From Epiperipatus broadwayi (taxonomy: Eukaryota; Onychophora; Udeonychophora; Euonychophora; Peripatidae), in NCBI GenBank assembly GCA_028023455.1, contig JAQFVV010007237.1, positions 30,001 through 94,000 of the forward strand: DNA of 64,000 bases, read 5' to 3'. Within the stretch, counting starts at the first letter, position 1. Every line of letters starts with the position of its first letter. The notes beneath the pieces were generated by a model. It saw nothing but the letters and a program-made list of their open reading frames with translations. It had not been told where the DNA came from and did no database searches. A program made the position numbers and the translations under genes. Below, one piece after another: positions 35,941-48,056 of this stretch.

Positions 35941-37285
35941 TAGCTAAATCACATTATATCAGTGACTAATAGCTAGATAAACAGCTTACAAAATGTCAAA
36001 TGGAGATGAAAATAAAAGTAATCATTTTTATTGTTTTTGTTTGTTACAAATTTTGATAATTTGAAATGAATGTCATTCATTTCAGTGTCAGCCATGTGGT
36101 CTTCCATATGGTTGAAAGATGATAGTAGGAGTTGTGAAATATTAATAAATAAAACATTCAAAAATTTAAAAAATTATTAAGTAAAGTATTATTACTAAAA
36201 GAAAAATTGTTTAAAATAAAATATTAAATGTAGTTAAAATAAATAATTAATTATCATATTAAATAATGTTGATGTAACAGTTGTTAAAATATTTAAATTC
36301 AGGAGAAATTTATAAAATATATTAAAACTTTCTCTTATCAAAGAATAAATTCCAAAACAATTCAATCAAAAATCTAAAAAAAACATTAAACCTGGTTAGA
36401 TAAGAGATTAGTTAACAGAGCAAAATTCAGACAATTAAAGTGTTTTGCAAGTTAATCAATTACTGTGTTTTTGAAAATATTATAATCAAAATAAAAAGGT
36501 ATTAAAACAAGAGAAACATACAACATGTTGAAAAAATGAATAGGGGTGTTCAAAAATAGAAAACAGTAAAATTTATATAAAGTCAATTTTTTTTTATAGC
36601 AGTCTTTGTGGGATTCTTTTTTTTTTTAGGTGACCTATGACCATCATTATGTTGAGTGAGTAAAGCAGAAAAAATTTCCAGCTGCTAATCTACTCTGAAC
36701 ATCTGGAATATAACATTATGACACTTAAAAATAAATTAATTCTTGCCATCTTGTGAAAATCAGACTAGAGCTATGGAACTTGAGCTTTGGAGTGTTTTTT
36801 TTTTTTTTTCTGAAAAAAAAAAACTGTTTAGGTTTTATCCTAACATATTTTAATTTTGTTTTAATATATTTATTTCTAAGAATTTTTTATGAAGTGTTTT
36901 GTTAAAAAAAATTGTTTGTAGTTTATCCTAATGATTTTAAGTTAAATATATTAATCCTAACAAAGATTATGAAGTCAATGCTTTGTTTTAAAAAAAGGTA
37001 GCATTTGGAGTTAAATATTCTATCTACATTTTAGAATCAAAATTCCTTTTTTTATTACACGGGTTATCTAAAGTTTTCTTTGTAAAAAGTTTTTTTTTTT
37101 CTGTTTTGAAACTATCAGTTAAAATTAAAAAAATATTTATAATAAGAAGGTGTAATATTTGTTAAATGAAAGTAACCACAGAGAGAAAAAATATAGCACG
37201 CAAGTATTAAATAATGAGTAGTAATTACAAGTAGATTTAAATTAATTATTCATTTGTATCATCAATCAGATTCATTTGTTCCTAG
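35941..37285. other. AT-rich non-coding stretch
   Basis: Poly-T and poly-A runs only. No gene or structured repeat identified. Confidence 0.55.
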
Positions 37286-37289
37286 TTTA

Positions 37290-39300
37290 GCTCTTCTTTT
37301 GAATGCTGAGGACTAGATTTTGTGTCATCATTATCACATCATCATTAACTATTATCAATTCACTGCAGGATGAAGGTCTCCCTATGTTCAATCCATCTTT
37401 TCTGATATTTAGTTTCTTTTTCCACCTCACCCCTGCACACTTTCTCATCTCATACATCCATCTCACATGTGGTCTCTTTCTGGGTCTATCACGATCTCTT
37501 GAAATCCAGTTTAAGATGTCAATTGTCCATCTATTATCATCTCTTCTAGCAATATGTCCAGCCCAACTCCACTTCAATCTTTTAATTTTTTCAATGAGGT
37601 CAGTAACACCTGTTTGTTCTCTTACCCATACATTGCATTTTCAATCTCTTCTTATTACTCCCAGAATGCATCTCTCCATACTTCTTTGAGTAGTCTGAAG
37701 ACTCTATATTACTTTTCTATTAAGTGTCCAAGTCTCAGATCCATAAGTAAAAACTGGTAAAACACATTTGTTAAAAACCTTCCTTTTCAAACACATAGGC
37801 ATATTTTCTCTTAGTATCTATTTCTACCAAAAGCACTCCAACCAAGTTTAATTCTATGATTAATTTCATCCATTATGTTTCCATCTGTATTAATAAACTG
37901 ACCAAGGTATTTGTAACTGTTAACTTCTTCTAACTCATCATAATCAATCTTTATTTTCATATTTTGAAAAAATAGAGTAAACATTACTTTAGTCTTTTTA
38001 ACATTTATCTTTAGTCATAATTTCCTACTTTCAACTGATAACTCCTGCAACATTTTCTGCAGCTCTGAAGCATTATTTTCAAAAAACAACTACATCATCT
38101 GCAAAATCTAAATCACTTAAATAATATCCATTTACTTTTACTTCTTTAGTTTTCCATTTTAATCTACAAAATACTTCTTGTCACACTGCTGTAAAAAGTT
38201 TTTGAGATATGGAGTCACCATGTCTTATACCCTTCTCAATGTTGACTATCCCAGTAACATTATGTAATCTAATTGTTGCATTTTTATAAATATTCTTTAA
38301 AATATGACAATATCCTGGATCTATATCTTGATGATCCAATGCTTTAAGGACTGAAGAAATGTTTATAGAATGAAATGCCTTTTCATAATCTACAAATCCA
38401 AAACCTAATGGCAACTCATATTCATTTCTTTTTTCTATAACTTCTCTCAATACCTGGATATTATCTACTGTACTAAAACCACTTTTAAATCCAGCTTGTG
38501 TTCTTGGTTGTTGGAAATCCATTGTTCTCTGTAGATGAGTTGTAATTATCTTGGTAAAAATTTTGTATAAAACTGATAAAAGGTGGATAGGTCTGTAATT
38601 TCTAATATCTTCTTTATCACCTTTTTTAAAAATTAATATTATTACTGCATTCTTCCAATCATCTGGTAAATCTTTATCATTTAGACATTTGGTATATAAC
38701 TTTGCTAATTTTTTTTCTATTTCTTTACCTGCTTCTTCTAATACATCAATTATAATTCCATCATTATCTGAAGCCTTTCCTTTCTTCATACATTTAATTT
38801 CATAACTCACTTCTTCATTTAAAATTATGGCATTTCAGAATACGTAATAGATATAGGAAGTACTTGTTCTTTATTACTATGTAATTTTTGATAAAAGTCT
38901 TCTACCCATTTTATGAAGTCATCTCTCTTTTTAGTAATAATTTCATCTTTTTTTCTTATTGCAGATATAAATTTCCTACCAATACCAAAGTATTGTTTTA
39001 CATGCTTGAGACTTTTATTCTCTTCTACAGCTTTCCTTGCTAGTTCACAGTTATACTTTCTCATATCATTATCAACTCTTTAATGCAGCATTTTACAAAA
39101 TTTGAGATATTCAATCCTTTTTAATGCATCATTTTTGTATATCTTCATATTCCTTCTTTTCTTCATAAATTCTCTAGTCTCAGTAGAAATTTTATTGGTC
39201 AATTGCTGCTTTTTTCTACCAGCTATCTTTGTTGCAGTTTTTAAAAGTGTATCAGTTATTTTCATATTAATTTCATTTATAATCCAGATTTTGTGTAGAT
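37290..39300 (-). pseudogene. RTE-type non-LTR retrotransposon, 5'-truncated ORF2
   Basis: Read on the minus strand. First RKYNCELARKAVEENKSLK (about 39060), a hallmark of the region before RTE reverse transcriptase. Then a 209-codon frame (38810-38181) with MKKGKASDNDGI, FKKGD, NYRPI, GFVDYEKAFHSI (motif A) and IRHGDSISQKLF (motif B). After frameshifts comes FADDVVVF (38087-38110, motif C). Last is KWSWAGHIARRDDNRWT with RDRDRPRKRPHVRW (37577-37470), the typical RTE C-terminal block. The 3' end has GATGATGTGATAATGATG, like the ATG-rich tails of RTE elements. The endonuclease domain is missing. Several frameshifts make it inactive. Plus-strand frames here are shadows. Confidence 0.85.
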
Positions 39301-39703
<403 letters not shown>

Positions 39704-39842
39704 TCAATTCATTTATTTAAGTGCTAAACAACAGCATAAAGCCAATTACAGCTTGCACATACAATAAAAGTGAAAATAAAACATATAACATAAAATGAAA
39801 ATATAAATGTATACATAATAAAGTAAAATTTAACAGACAAAA

Positions 39843-42610
39843 TCAAACATAACATTGAAGTTTAATAAGATTACAAAATTTCTTATAATCAATGTCACAC
39901 AGATTAAGGTTACTCCCGATCTGATTATATAAAGAGGGTAACCTGAATAAAGGAAAATATTTAAGAATATTAGAATGACATGTTTGAATCTGATATACAC
40001 AAATAGACCTAGTATCATAACTCAAAGACCTAATGGAAATAGTTGAAACTATATCTGATAAAATAACTTGTTTATTAACAATTTTATAAAAATATTTCAA
40101 ATCCCTATACTTTCGTCTAGATGAAAGATTAATCATTTTACCCTCCCAAGAAACATATTTGAAAAACTTCTTAGAAATAGACTGCAACAAGTTACATCCT
40201 TGCCAAGAACTAGGGTTCCAAATTATTGAACCATATTCAATAATAGGAAGAACCAATGAAAAAAACAATTTCCATTTAGTATCATTACTGAACTGATAAC
40301 CATGTCTAAGAATGGCACCCATAACTTTAAAAGCCTTACCAACAATCATTTCAAGATGAGGAATAAAAGATCCATTACAAGAAAACATAATTCCAAGATC
40401 TTTTTGACATTTAACTGAAATAATTTTATGTGAATTGATATAATAACAAAATTGTAAAACTTCAGATTTTTTGGAATAAGAAACAAAGGAGCATTTATTA
40501 AAATTAACTGTCATATTATTTAACTCACACCAAGCACTAAAGTTATCAATATCCTTCTGAAGGAGAACACAATCGTTAACTGATATAATTCTTCTAAAAA
40601 TCTTACAGTCATCAGCATAGCTTAACAGAAAAGAATATCTCAAGCAATCCTTAAGATCATTAACATAAACATTAAACAGCATGGGTGCTAAAATACTACC
40701 CTGCAGAACACCTAAATTGCATTCAAAATTAAATGAAACCTTATTATTGAATTTAATATATGCTGTACGACTACACAGAAATGATTGAAACCAATATACA
40801 AGTTTAGTAGAGAAACCTATTTTATGTAATTTATGAAGTAAAACACTGTGATCAACTTTATCAAAGGCTTTTGACAAATCAAAATAAATAACATCTAGTC
40901 TTTGATGATCCTCAATTGCATGAGCTATATGATCATAAATTGTCAGTAGATTACTATCAATTGATCTATTAGGACTAAAACCATGTTGAGAAGAAGAAAT
41001 TATCTTACCCACATCTGAAATAATTTTATTATAAACACATCTCTCAAAAATTCGTGCAATGGTATGCAAAACAGAAATCGGTCTATAATTAGAAACACAA
41101 TCTCGATCACCATTTTTGAAGATTGGAATCATTTTAGCACATTTCAAAACACTAGGAAAAGTACAAGAGTTAAGAGACAGATTAAAAATAAAGGCAAGAG
41201 GTACTGCAATAAATTTGGCTAGCCCCTTATAAATAAAAGAAGGAATATTATCATATCCTAAACTAGAGTGAGTCTTAAGCCTCCTAATAGCTACAATAAC
41301 ATCTTCCCTAGAGATATGATCAATTGTACATTTAGCACTAGACAAATTGCCAGGAAATGTGATTTTAGAATCAATCCCATGTTGTGAAGAATATAACTCT
41401 GCAAAATGTTTAAAAAAATCATCTGCATTTAATGCAGAACCATGAGTTGTTTGAACCTTTTTCTTACCCAAGCCTGAATTATTAACAAAATTCCAGAATT
41501 CTCTAGGATTAGAAGAAATATTAATTTCAATTTTTTTATATACTCTTGTAAATCTCGTTTATAGATATATTTAGCCAATCTTCTAAAATTGATAAAGTTA
41601 TTATAATAAATTATATTCTGTGTCTTAAAATAAAGTCTATGATGGTAAGATTTCCTTTTAATAATCTTAATAAGAGTATATGAAAACCAAGGAGGATAAC
41701 CTTTGTTAAAAGACAATTTATTAGGAATATATACATCAATAAAACCATTAAAAATTCTCAAAAAATAATCCAAGCAAAAATTTACATCATTAATTGAGTA
41801 CATATTATTCCAATCAACTTCAGAAATTCTTCTACAAAGATCAACATAATTACCCCTCCCATAATCCCTTTTCACAACATTAGAACAAGTAATTTTAGAA
41901 TAACACATCTTAATATAAAATTCGATAGGTGAATGATGAGCATCAATTGGAAAAGTAACAGAGACAAAGTGAAAATTACTAACTATTGGTACATTACACA
42001 GAACACAATCTAAAGTACGCTGAAAATTATTAACAACAGGGTTATATTGTTGAAGCCCAAAAAATTTGCAAAATCTAAGCATTCTTAAAGCTTTCTGAGA
42101 TAATAAAGAATAATGCGTAATATTCTTACCCTTAAATAAATCAGGCATATTCAAATCACCAACAATGATAATATTATTATATCTAATCAAAAAATCTTCA
42201 AGTGCTGTCAAGAAGTAATCAAGCTCTAAAAGTGAGATATTAGGTTTAAAATAAATATTTCCCAGTATACATTTAAAATTATGATCTATATAAATTTCAC
42301 ACCATGTAGATTCACATACAGAAGAAGTAAAACATAGATCCCTATATAAAACATTTTTGTTGATAGCAATAAGAGTACCACCTCCTCTAGCTGCATATTC
42401 TAAAGATCTATCCGTTTGTAAAATAATATACCTATTATCAAGGAAAGAACAATCGGAAAATTGTTGATTTAACCAAGTCTCTGTAAAAAATATCAAATCA
42501 AAATGCTCTGTTTCAAAGAATTGTTTAATTTCCACACACTTAGTTCTCATCCCTCTAACATTCATATAAAAACAAGAAAGCCCTACCATATCAAACCAAA
42601 AATAAATCAA
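39843..42610 (-). pseudogene. CR1/Jockey-like ORF2: endonuclease and reverse transcriptase
   Basis: Two overlapping frames that are one gene split by a single-base change in a run of A (plus-strand T-run near 41531-41538). N-terminal frame (393 codons): endonuclease with MNVRG (16-20), ETW (44-46), GGGTLIAI, VGDLNMPD around residue 150 and DAHHSP near 225, the usual Asn, Glu, Asp and His positions. C-terminal frame (542 codons): NYRPISVL near 128, YFDLSKAFDKVD with the motif A Asp at 198, GVLQGSILAPMLF (254-266), SYADD (284-288, motif C), and the C-terminal conserved block of this clade. Lengths fit a full ORF2 of about 920 residues. The rejoined reading would have SSNPREFWNFV, typical between the two domains. 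One frameshift away from intact. Confidence 0.85.
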
Positions 42611-42728
42611 AACAAATAAATAAATGAAATCAAGTAAAGAAAAATGTAAGCAAGTATAGTGAATAAAGAAAATAAGAAATTAAAGAAAATAAAGAAAATA
42701 AGAAATCAAAGAAAATAAATAAATTCCA

Positions 42729-44588
42729 CTAAAGTTTTAATGAATTAGCCAAAGTTCCATGAAAAAAACCAATGAAAGCACTACGAAGCCATAAATTGGA
42801 AGAGATTAAATCATTATGTTTATGAGCAGGAGCAGATATATAAAAGCAAGAAGACTTTGAATTATACATATTAATTTCATGACACATGATCCCAGTTCTT
42901 AAACGTTTTTCAAGAAATAACTTAATATTATATGAATTAAGACTCACTGGCATATTAGAAACAAAATATCTATTACATTTTGTATTAATATTATTATTAA
43001 TATTTTTATGAATTTTAGAAATACCAAACCCCCTTTCCACAGGAAAATAAGGTAGTCTACCTTTTTTTACCAGAAGTTGAAAAAGAGCATCCCAAACCAT
43101 TTCCCACATTAACCTCATTATCATTATAATTGTTATATTTAGAGAAATGCGAATAATTTGCTCTATGAGTAATAAAACCCCTATCAGCATTTGCTAGACA
43201 ATTTTTTCTTCTGAAATTTGATTTAGAAAAGTCACTAGAAAAATTACTACTATACTTTTTTGGAACAGAATGTGAATATCCATCCTTCAATACATATTTT
43301 TTATCAGGAAAATTATCATAATATCCCAGCGATGAATTATTAACAGAAAAGCCAGAAAACTTGTTAAATTTTTTATCATCATTAAGTCTAGAAAATTGTT
43401 TTTGATATTTTTCAGACTGCCTATAAATTTTAGTTTTATAAACTTTTCCTTTATTGTATCTTGTATTATTATCAATTCCACATCCAATATATTCATCACA
43501 TGAATAAAAATCCTGATCCAATATCTTATTATCACCTTTATAATCACCATTATAAATGCTATTATTTTTATCTTTTTTTCCAAAACTATTTTTACCTTTA
43601 TCTCCAATAAAGAATGAGGACTTGGGCAACTTTCCTAAGATATTATTACCCCTAAAAGATGAATTAATATCACCAGCAAAATCAATCTCAGAAATATCCC
43701 CCAAAGACTTGTGTTTCCAATAAATCACATTGTATACCTATGTCACCAGAAATAACACCATCACTAATAGCTTTAGATTCCTTCACACCAAATTTTGCCA
43801 TACTCATAATCATACTATATACTTCCTGAAGAGACATAGATTGTAATAATTCAAAAGTAAAACCAGCCAAGTCTACTTTTCTACTTTCATTATCTTGAAG
43901 CAAACTAACTATATCCACATTAGAACTAGAATTTAACCTCATATCAATACTTAAATTATTATCACTATTTTATTTAACACTATCTCTATTATAATTATTC
44001 CTTTCAGAAATATTTTCAATATGTATATCAGATTCCACATCTATAAAATCATTATTATCTTTTGACCTAACATTCTCAATATTCATCATTTTATCCACAG
44101 ATAATTGATTACATTCTATACAATGAAAAAAACCCAAGCCAACAGAATCAAAAATTTTTGCATCAGACCTGGACAAATTCAAACAAGATATATGAAAATG
44201 CCCTTGTCAAAAAACTAGAGCACTTAATTCCACTATCCACATCTGACAATTCTACATTACAATAATTACATTTAATCCCAACTACATTTAAACCCAAACC
44301 ATGTGTAGAATAATCCTTGACTAAAACATCAGGAGCATTATCAATATTAATATCAGAAAATGGTGTAGTAAGATGGTCTGAATTATCTATTTCATGCTCA
44401 CTATTATAATAATGATTACAAAATTCACATATGAATTCCGGATTATTATCATTAAAGATTTTAAATTCACTTAATTTGTAACAATCCAAATGATATTTTA
44501 GCCCACAAAAACCAAAACACTTTAAATATTTTTGTCTACCATAAATATTACATAAGCACAAAGGACATTTAACAGCATATGGAGCCAT
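42729..44588 (-). pseudogene. CR1/Jockey-like ORF1 with two PHD-type zinc fingers
   Basis: ATG at 44588 opens with KCPLCLCNIYGRQKYLKC, then HLDC and CEFC: a Cys4-His-Cys3 PHD-like finger. A second finger follows: CNYC, GIKCSS, HISC after a frameshift, and HCIEC. An in-frame TAA stop lies near 43973, and further frameshifts near 43720 and 43070 split the remainder. The C-terminal 150 codons include SCFYISAPAHKHNDLISS and LWLRSAFIGFFHG, matching the conserved C-terminal domain of PHD-containing ORF1 proteins (Ser-x-x-Val-Pro, then Leu-Trp and Phe-Tyr/His-Gly). This protein is thought to bind element RNA. About 118 bp separate it from ORF2. Broken by at least one stop and three frameshifts. Confidence 0.75.
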
Positions 44589-44900
44589 TAATTATAATAT
44601 AAAAAATAAAAAATATATAACTATAAAATATACAAATTTTCCACTAACAAACACAAATCATATATACACAAAACTTTAAAAGCAAAAACAAAAACAAAAA
44701 AAAATTCACATACAACATATATAAATCTGTAATATCTTAAAGAGAGTAACTTCTTTTTCCCCTCCCTTACTATTCTCAGATTGTACAATATATATATATA
44801 TATAAACAATGTCCAAAATAAAATTATTGAAATTATCAAAGTCACTATGTACTTAATTATTTATCAAATGAAATTTTATATCTAGTGAAACTAAGACAAA

Positions 44901-45880
44901 GAGAAATTAGTTTCCATTACTTAAAAATATTTAAAATAGTAGACACAAGAAATTCCATTGATTAAGTTTCAAATAAAAACACATACATATTAAAAAATCC
45001 ATTTTAAAAAAAACTTAAGATAACTCAAAAGTCCATTAATAATAAAGTAAAATATATCATATGGAAATATAATATAATTAAATATTCATAGTAAATTATT
45101 GTATAATCCAATATAACAGTCAATAAATCTTATGACACCAATAAACCAGAACAATAAAATAAAAGATAATTTCAGTACTATAAATTGAAACGTGAACACA
45201 ATAGTTTCCAAAAATAAGCTTTAGTAATAAAATTCTCCAGGCATATTAATTTTATTTAAATGCAGATCACTTTAAAAAAACACTAAAAAATCCATTTACT
45301 TCTAAAATCCCCAAGGTGTATTAAATCTCAGCAAACAACCATTCAAAAGACTATTAAAACAAGCTATTCCATTAAATAATTTGATGTCAAAGCAGTTTTC
45401 AATGTTCAATTATATTAGAACAATAGAAAGGCTAAAATTCTTTAAAAAAACATATTTTGATCCAACTAATTTCACAGAAAATATGCACATATTAATCCTT
45501 GATTAAAGGCTTATAAAATGTATAAATCTTATAAACATAGTACCAAATTAAATGATGTCTACCATAAGCATAACATTGAATTAAGCCCTCTATCCATAAA
45601 ATAACATAGAGGAAACTGGTATAATATCCAAAAATGCTGATAAAAAAATAATGAGAGGCTCTTTAACAAAAGTAAAAATTTCAATAGTTTTAAGAGAAAA
45701 AAAAACAAGTCCTTCTTCTACAAGAGACAGCAAAATAATAATAATAATAATAATAATAATATTTAATGCATTGAAACAAAGTAGTCATGAAATATAAAAA
45801 TAAGATAGATGATGAATTTTAACATCAGATTTTTAACTTTAAAAAATGAAGATAAACTGAACAAATAGAAGAAATTTAAA
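44901..45880. other. unassigned A-rich stretch
   Basis: No frame or repeat recognised apart from a short AAT array at 45737. Composition resembles the plus strand of the CR1-like element to the left and may include its 5' untranslated part, or body sequence of the element whose tail follows. Confidence 0.4.
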
Positions 45881-45889
45881 AAAAGAAGA

Positions 45890-46012
45890 AAAAAAGTATG
45901 AGAAAAGATAAAGTATATACTGAAAGTTGTAATTTGTTTTCATTTGTAAAAAAATAATATATTACTAGATGTGACTGTGTAACTTTTAGACTCAATAAAG
46001 TTTTGTTGAAAC
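45890..46012 (+). mobile_element. 3' end of another Tx1/L1-like copy (copy C)
   Basis: GTGTAACTTTTAGACTCAAT then AAAGTTTTGTTGAAAC resembles the last 45 bp of copy A (GTGTAACC, then TTATTGAATAAAGTCCTTTG) and, as there, runs straight into AAT repeats. Only the terminal non-coding part is recognisable. AATAAA is present in both. Confidence 0.5.
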
Positions 46013-46046
<34 letters not shown>

Positions 46047-46086
46047 GAATAATAAAAAAGAAGAAGAAGAATAAGAATAAGAATAA

Positions 46087-46117
<31 letters not shown>

Positions 46118-46357
46118 AAGAAGAAGAAGAAGAAGAAGAAGAAAAGAAGAAGAAGAAGAAGAAGAAGAAGAAGAAGAAGAAGAAGAAGAAGAAGAAGAAG
46201 AAGAAGAGAAGAAGAAGAAGAAGAAGAAGAAGAAGAAGAAGAAGAAGAAGAAGAAGAAGAAGAAGAAGAAGAAGAAGAAGAAGAAGAAGAAGAAGAAGAA
46301 GAAGAAGAAGAAGAAGAAGAAGAAGAAAAAAAAAAGAAGAAGAAAAAGAAGAAGAAG
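46013..46357. repeat. (AAT)n to (AAG)n array, tail of copy C
   Basis: Begins as AAT units and changes into about 270 bp of almost pure AAG, an all-purine plus strand able to form triplex DNA. Poly-Ser, -Leu and -Phe frames on the minus strand are artefacts. Confidence 0.9.
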
Positions 46358-46520
46358 TCACTTGGCCTTACAAATTCATTCACATTGTGCTAAAAAAACA
46401 GTGGATTACTTACAATCTATAATTCAAAATAGGTAAAAAAAATTTGCCATTAATTATAAAGAGAACTTCAATCATCTGAACTGCAAAAAAATATAATAAT
46501 CCCATCGGATTATATTTAAA

Positions 46521-47830
46521 ATGGACACTGAAAGTCAGCATCCAGCCAAGATGTCCATCAATATAGGCACTGTCAAAAATTCCTATGCTCAAGTAGCAAA
46601 GCAATCTTCTTCTGCAGAAGTGGAAAAAAAATTAATCGCAGATGATTAGCAGAATGAGAGTGCAACAAACACCCAGATTTTATTGATCAACCATTGGAGA
46701 TATTTTGAAATTAGATTTTTCACCTAAAACAATGGATCCTGATACTATCACGACACAAGAAGCTTGGACCAATGACAGCCTGAAAAAAATTACAGAAGTT
46801 TTCAACCAGACCATACCTAAAGATCTTTTTTAATTCATTCAAATGTGTTTTTATGGGCCACGCAATTGTAATAGCAATAACAGATAATAATTGTTCACTC
46901 TATAGATTCCCTAGAGATCTATTATTTGAAGTTATTAATAAAAAATATATGGAATTCAATCATATGCATTGCAGACCATCCAAATCCACACTATATAGCA
47001 ATTGAATTCGATAATGAGAAAATTTCAAAAAAGAAGTTAAAACCTTGAATCAATATGCCTTAATCATAGTTAACCTGAATAGAGAAAATCATATAACAGG
47101 ACTCTTAAAAAATACATACATTGGTTATTCCAGTGCAGATTTTGTTAAACTAATAAAGCCATTCAGAGAGGTGATAAATTTTTAGCCCATGTACAGTACC
47201 TATATTCGGTAACAGTTTTACATATAGAGTGAAATTGCGAGAAAATATAATTCCTGGAAATATCCCTACGTAAATAACAGACCAAGAGGCAACATTATTT
47301 TTTTATTATAAATGGACTCAAGCCACAATACTTTCATTGTAAAGAATGTGATCACTTAATCACTACTGCCCTAAGCTATACTGCACTAAATGCAATATGA
47401 GAGCATCCCCCACTCACCAATGTCCAAAAGAATTGGTAGCTGAAGAATATATTGTCCTGAAGCATATATCAGAAGAGAATAAAAAATAGTATTAGTGATA
47501 GTGAAATAATAACTCCACAATCAATTGAGCTTGAAAATGATATAATAAATCCTGTGGCTGATATTATAAACCCATCCCCCTTAACAAAACATCTCCAGAC
47601 ACAATGGAGATTCTTGCTATCTATCCAGCTGAGGTAGTATCTGCCATTCCTCAATTTAAAAGAAAACCAGGCCGCCCTTAAAAAAAATTTAAAAAAGTAA
47701 AGATTTTGGATTATGAAAGTAGCGACAGTGAAATGCCTCCTGCAGCATCTGAAACTAAAAAAGCTAAAACTGCTCGATATCACAAAAATTCTGATAACTT
47801 ATTATTATCAACAGAAGTAGATAGGTAAGC
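46521..47830 (+). pseudogene. ORF1 of Tx1/L1-like copy A
   Basis: ATG at 46521 begins MDTESQHPAKM and includes NSYAQVAKQ, a common start of such ORF1 proteins, but stops after 43 codons. Further on, in shifted frames, CSLYRFPRDLLFEVI matches CSLHKFPITAIYELI of copy B, and IVNLNRENHITGLLKN matches the copy B segment YVDTNRPATFIGTLKN. Two zinc knuckles follow at about 47335-47420: CKECDH, a one-base shift, then HYC, and CTKCNMRASPTHQC. Basic patches end the protein. The product would bind nucleic acid; this copy cannot make it because of many stops and shifts. Confidence 0.65.
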
Positions 47831-48056
47831 GATAATTATACCAATATTGATAATGCTATATACAAAAAACAATTGCAATAAAGCAAATGAGACCAGGTGA
47901 TACAATTAAATATCCAGTACACAATCATATATAGTAAAATTGTTTTTTTTTAATTTGTCAATATGAGTTTTTACTCGCATATATTATTGATTATTTTTTA
48001 TATACAATTAAGAACTGATATAGACTTGTTTAATATATAGAATAAACACACAGTAA

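Larger units (their letters stand above)
39704..44900 (-). mobile_element. CR1/Jockey-like non-LTR retrotransposon, nearly complete
   Basis: The minus strand carries ORF1 with PHD fingers, ORF2 with endonuclease and reverse transcriptase, a short 3' region with AATAAA (TTAAATAAATG close to the end) and an ATT tail. The 5' boundary is uncertain; A-rich, C-over-G composition continues upstream of ORF1 and may be 5' untranslated region. Damage is light in ORF2 (one frameshift) and heavier in ORF1, so this is a fairly young insertion. Jockey-type elements move by target-primed reverse transcription. Confidence 0.85.

Noticed and set aside
37303-37760. Plus-strand frames of 68 and 128 codons
   Set aside because: They are antisense to the RTE C-terminal block, which has clear family motifs on the minus strand.
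45876-46383. Poly-Ser/Leu/Phe frames of 147-161 codons
   Set aside because: They are the complement of the AAG/AAT retroelement tail, with no non-repetitive core.
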